The position numbers were made by a program, and so were the translations under genes. Below, one piece after another: positions 12,774-15,364 of a stretch of 15,364 nucleotides of DNA (positions are counted from its first letter, which is position 1; the number at the start of each line of letters is the position of its first letter). The stretch comes from Spirochaetaceae bacterium (GTDB taxonomy: Bacteria > Spirochaetota > Spirochaetia > Treponematales > Breznakiellaceae): contig JAIRMY010000109.1 of NCBI GenBank assembly GCA_031258335.1, forward strand, positions 1-15,364, read 5' to 3'. The notes beneath the pieces were generated by a model. It was not told where the DNA came from and made no database searches. It saw only the letters and a program-made list of their open reading frames with translations.

Positions 12774-13343
12774 TCAACCCAGACGGCAAAAATTCCGCAG
12801 TATAGCCTTTCCGTGAGGACAGAGCACGGATTCAGGGTGGAACTGGACGCCGTACACGTCGTACTCGCGGTGCTTCACACCCATGATTTCACCGTCCTCG
12901 GAACGGGCGGTTACGGCAAGGACGGGCGGGATCGTAGACGCCTCCGCCGACAGGGAGTGGTAACGCGCCCCCTCAATCACGGCGGGAAGCCCTTCAAACA
13001 GCGGGAAGGCGGCGTCAATGGTAATCGAGGATGCCTTGCCGTGCATCAGATGCTTTGCGTAGGTTACCGTAGCCCCAAAGACTTCGCATATAGCCTGATG
13101 ACCTAGGCAGACACCGAGCAAGGGTATGACAGGAGCGAACGCCGCTATGACCTGGGGGCAAACGCCGGAATCAGACGGCTTGCCGGGACCCGGAGACAGC
13201 ACTATATGGCTCGGGCCGAGGGCGGCTATCTCATCAACGGTGATTTCATCATTCCGCACGACCCGGATTTCAGGATTCAACGCGCCGAGCAACTGGTATA
13301 GGTTGTACGAAAAACTGTCGTAGTTGTCTATCAGCAGTATCAT
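12774..13343 (-). CDS. trpG: Anthranilate synthase component II (glutamine amidotransferase)
   Basis: The 189-residue class I amidotransferase releases ammonia from glutamine for TrpE. It has IDNYDSFSYNL at the start, LSPGPGKPSDSG (oxyanion region, 49-60), the nucleophile motif GVCLGHQAI with Cys79, and GVQFHPES with His169 and Glu171 completing the triad. ATG 13343 overlaps the trpE TGA as ATGA, and GAGGG lies 6 nt upstream, so the subunits are coupled. The same family includes PabA, which can serve both pathways; pairing with a TrpE-type partner favours tryptophan synthesis. Confidence 0.93.
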   Translation of the reverse strand: MILLIDNYDSFSYNLYQLLGALNPEIRVVRNDEITVDEIAALGPSHIVLSPGPGKPSDSGVCPQVIAAFAPVIPLLGVCLGHQAICEVFGATVTYAKHLMHGKASSITIDAAFPLFEGLPAVIEGARYHSLSAEASTIPPVLAVTARSEDGEIMGVKHREYDVYGVQFHPESVLCPHGKAILRNFCRLG

Positions 13344-14836
13344 AGTTTTCCCTCAGCCTCCTCCAATGCCCGCATTACCGCGGCAAGTTTGCTTTGACAT
13401 TCCGCGTATTCTTTTTCCGGTCGGCTGTCCGCGACGATTCCCGCCCCGGAACGGACAAAGACCTTTCCGCCGCGTTTGTACGCCAGCCTTATCGCTATGC
13501 ACGTATCCATGTTTCCCGATACGTCTAGGTAGCCTATCGCCCCTCCGTAGAGCCCCCGCTCCGCCGCGGACTGCCCTACTCCCTCCTCTTCCAACTCGCG
13601 TATTATCTCGCAGGCTCGAATCTTGGGCGCGCCGGACAGCGTACCGGCGGGGAGGACGGCTTCTATAGCGTCAAGCGCCCCTTTACCGGCGCGTATGCGG
13701 CCTTTCACCGTTGAACCTATGTGCATAACATGGGAAAAGCGTTCTATGGAGCGGTACTTCTCCACTTTTACCGAGTCGAATTCACATATCTTTCCCAAAT
13801 CATTCCGCCCCAAATCGACAAGCATGGTATGCTCGGCAAGCTCCTTTTCATCGGCAAGCAGTTCCCGTTCAAGCGCGGCATCCTCTTCCTCCGTCCTGCC
13901 CCTAACCCTAGTTCCGGCAAGCGGAAACGTGAAAACCTCATCATCCTTCAATTTGACCAGCGTTTCAGGCGAAGCGCCGGCAATCTCTATGTCATCGCTC
14001 GAAAAATAGAACATATAAGGCGATGGGTTGAGTCCACGCAGTATGCGGTAGGTCTCGAACAGGCTGCCCTGCGCCTCCGCCTCGTACCGGTTGGAAAGCA
14101 CTACCTGAAAAATATCGCCTTCGCGTATGTAGTGCATGGCGCATCTCACCATCTCGTGATAACGCTCCTCGCTGAATAAGGGGCGAAAGGGCGACAGTAT
14201 GCGAAGCGGCGGTATAGAAGCGGGGCAACCCTGTGTTATTATATCCGACAGATGTTCCAAAACACCCATAGCGCGGCTATAGTTTTCTTCAAAGGCATCT
14301 GTTTTTACCGTGATGATGATGGTTATTTCGCCTTTCAGCCTGTCATAGGCCACTACCTTGTCGAATAGCATCAGGTCAAAGTCCTTGAACGAGTCCCGCC
14401 CTCCCCCGCTGGCGCGCCGCAGCACAGGCTCCGCGTATTTGATGTAGTCAAACGAAAAATAGCCCGCCAGCCCGCCCGAAAACGGAGGCAGACCGGGCAG
14501 CGCGGGGCCGCGGTTCTCTTCGAGTATGCCGGCGATAAGTTTGGCGGGATTAGCCGTCTCCAGCGTAACCGTCGCGCCGTTTTTGATACGCGCTACGCCG
14601 TCCACGCAGGTAATCTCCAACTTAGGGTCGTACCCAAGGAACGTGTACCGCCCCCAGCGCTCGGCATCTTCCAAACTCTCCAATATGAAGCACTGCTTAC
14701 TCAAGTTTTTTAGCGCCTTGAACGTCTCCAGCGGCTCCCGCGCCGTTATAGGCAGGATCTTGACCACCGGAACCGTCCTATACTTTCCGGCAAGCTCCTT
14801 TAGCTCACCATAAGTTATACTGTTTATGTCCCGCAT
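13340..14836 (-). CDS. trpE: Anthranilate synthase component I
   Basis: TrpE with TrpG converts chorismate and glutamine to anthranilate, the first step of tryptophan synthesis. The 498-residue product has the N-terminal regulatory motif ILESLEDAERWGRYTFLG (51-68), whose LES serine belongs to the tryptophan feedback site. The chorismate domain shows LAGTRVRGRTEEED, VDLGRNDLGKI, HVMHIGSTVKG, LPAGTLSGAPK, RGLYGGAIGY and VRSGAGIVADSRPEKEY. The frame is open to TTG 14902, but the 22 added residues are hydrophobic and unlike the family; the TTGACA/TATAAA promoter lies within them, so ATG 14836 is preferred. No trpD, trpC, trpB or trpA follows trpG here. Confidence 0.95.
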   Translation of the reverse strand: MRDINSITYGELKELAGKYRTVPVVKILPITAREPLETFKALKNLSKQCFILESLEDAERWGRYTFLGYDPKLEITCVDGVARIKNGATVTLETANPAKLIAGILEENRGPALPGLPPFSGGLAGYFSFDYIKYAEPVLRRASGGGRDSFKDFDLMLFDKVVAYDRLKGEITIIITVKTDAFEENYSRAMGVLEHLSDIITQGCPASIPPLRILSPFRPLFSEERYHEMVRCAMHYIREGDIFQVVLSNRYEAEAQGSLFETYRILRGLNPSPYMFYFSSDDIEIAGASPETLVKLKDDEVFTFPLAGTRVRGRTEEEDAALERELLADEKELAEHTMLVDLGRNDLGKICEFDSVKVEKYRSIERFSHVMHIGSTVKGRIRAGKGALDAIEAVLPAGTLSGAPKIRACEIIRELEEEGVGQSAAERGLYGGAIGYLDVSGNMDTCIAIRLAYKRGGKVFVRSGAGIVADSRPEKEYAECQSKLAAVMRALEEAEGKL

Positions 14837-14846
14837 CTTATGTTTC

Positions 14847-14875
14847 TTTATATAGAAACACGCGGCAAATGTCAA
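14847..14875 (-). promoter_or_regulatory. Near-consensus sigma-70 promoter of trpE, near-leaderless
   Basis: TTGACA (14875-14870), 17-bp spacer, TATAAA (14852-14847). The -10 ends 10 nt before ATG 14836, giving a predicted leader of about 4 nt. There is no Shine-Dalgarno, and no room for a trp leader peptide or attenuator. Confidence 0.7.
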
Positions 14876-14973
14876 CCCGCTAATGCCCGCCAAAGAAATC
14901 ATTCGCGTTCATTCGCGGACTCAATTCTCCGCAAGGCTGGCCGGCCCGCAAACTCCCAGCGCTGTTACATGGC

Positions 14974-15002
14974 TTGCTGGTAAGGGAAAGCTGTGGTAGT
15001 GT
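14974..15002 (+). promoter_or_regulatory. Weak promoter candidate of the HEPN gene
   Basis: TTGCTG (14974-14979), 17-bp spacer, TAGTGT (14997-15002), 5 nt before ATG 15008. Both hexamers keep only three consensus bases, so this rests mainly on spacing similar to the other genes. The region 14903-15007 otherwise shows only the short duplication ATTCGCG-TTC-ATTCGCG (near 14902-14918). Confidence 0.2.
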
Positions 15003-15007
15003 TGGCT

Positions 15008-15364
15008 ATGGAGAGGGATGTACGGTGGAAACAACGCCTTCAGAACTACAAAAAGGCGCTTGAGGTTCTAAGAGGCGCTGTTGAGTTGTCGCGCCGGCGC
15101 GGACTCTCGGAGCTTGAAAAGCAGGGACTGATTCAGGGTTTTGAATTTACGTTTGAGCTTGCTTGGAATGTAATCAAAGATTATCTTGAGCAGCAGGGGA
15201 TTATCGGCATAACCGGAAGCAGGGGCGCTATTAGGCGGGCGTTTGAGGAAGGCGTCATCACGGAGGGGCAGACGTGGCTCGATATGGTAGAGGCAAGAAA
15301 CCTTTCCTCCCATTCGTACAACGGGGAGACAGCGGAAAAACTTGTGGAAGACATCGTAAACAAT
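15008..15364 (+). CDS. Nucleotidyltransferase substrate-binding / HEPN protein (HI0074 family), cut by window edge
   Basis: ATG 15008 opens a frame of 119 codons that reaches the window end without a stop. The start VRWKQRLQNYKKALEVLRGA, then GLIQGFEFTFELAWNVIKDY and TWLDMVEARNLSSHSYN are typical of the HI0074 family. RNLSSH (97-102) matches the HEPN motif R-N-x3-H. Members pair with a minimal nucleotidyltransferase (MNT); MNT-HEPN pairs act as toxin-antitoxin modules in which MNT modifies HEPN. The partner is expected next to it, outside the window; nothing upstream encodes it. Only a few C-terminal residues should be missing. The start has no clear Shine-Dalgarno, and an in-frame GTG and TTG lie just upstream. 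Confidence 0.85.
   Translation, partial: MERDVRWKQRLQNYKKALEVLRGAVELSRRRGLSELEKQGLIQGFEFTFELAWNVIKDYLEQQGIIGITGSRGAIRRAFEEGVITEGQTWLDMVEARNLSSHSYNGETAEKLVEDIVNN

Noticed and set aside
14837..14902. N-terminal extension of TrpE from TTG 14902
   Set aside because: The added 22 residues are unlike TrpE proteins and the stretch contains the near-consensus promoter.

Overview
The window looks like a chromosomal segment from a free-living or gut-associated spirochaete, most likely a Treponema relative of about 50% GC. Pointers are a FlgM anti-sigma factor behind a sigma-28-type promoter (a flagellated cell), a DUF2804-type protein paired with an unrecognised 681-residue protein, and a decayed repetitive surface-protein gene. 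The genus is an inference; no rRNA or tRNA gene is visible to confirm it.

Layout, left to right. 1-1803 (minus): a WbaP-type undecaprenyl-phosphate sugar transferase followed by the first 110 codons of a secreted protein. 1840-3220: a compact accessory island with inverted repeats, a possible structured RNA element, an integron attC-like inverted repeat, a truncated plus-strand coding remnant with its own terminator, an AT-rich cassette-like unit carrying a PIN-like hybrid ORF, and the 5' end of a transposase gene with its promoter. 3351-8751 (minus): a long run DUF2804 protein - 681-aa protein - repeat-rich spacer - rsmI - a 42-codon ORF - flgM - truB. 8752-10018: a non-coding stretch with a dispersed hairpin repeat, then a broken surface-protein gene. 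10072-12718 (plus): hisS and a CLC chloride channel or antiporter. 12774-14836 (minus): trpE-trpG, convergent with clc. 15008-end (plus): a HEPN/nucleotidyltransferase-substrate-binding protein (HI0074 family), cut by the window edge.

The most interesting signals. (1) Four transcription units (wbaP, the DUF2804 gene, hisS, trpE) each have a sigma-70-like promoter whose -10 hexamer lies only 6-10 nt before the ATG, with no Shine-Dalgarno sequence. This predicts leaderless or near-leaderless mRNAs, while genes inside operons and the acquired genes mostly show ordinary ribosome binding sites. (2) A close match to a sigma-28 promoter sits directly before flgM. (3) A 42-codon ORF, coupled to rsmI by an ATGA overlap, sits just before that promoter. 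(4) The island holds two attC-like structures whose complementarity extends to 18-19 bp, the larger one flanking a hybrid toxin/antitoxin-like ORF, but no integrase is in view.

The tryptophan genes are the first two subunits only (anthranilate synthase I and II). hisS and clc are tightly packed. The rsmI-flgM-truB block links ribosome and tRNA modification with flagellar control.
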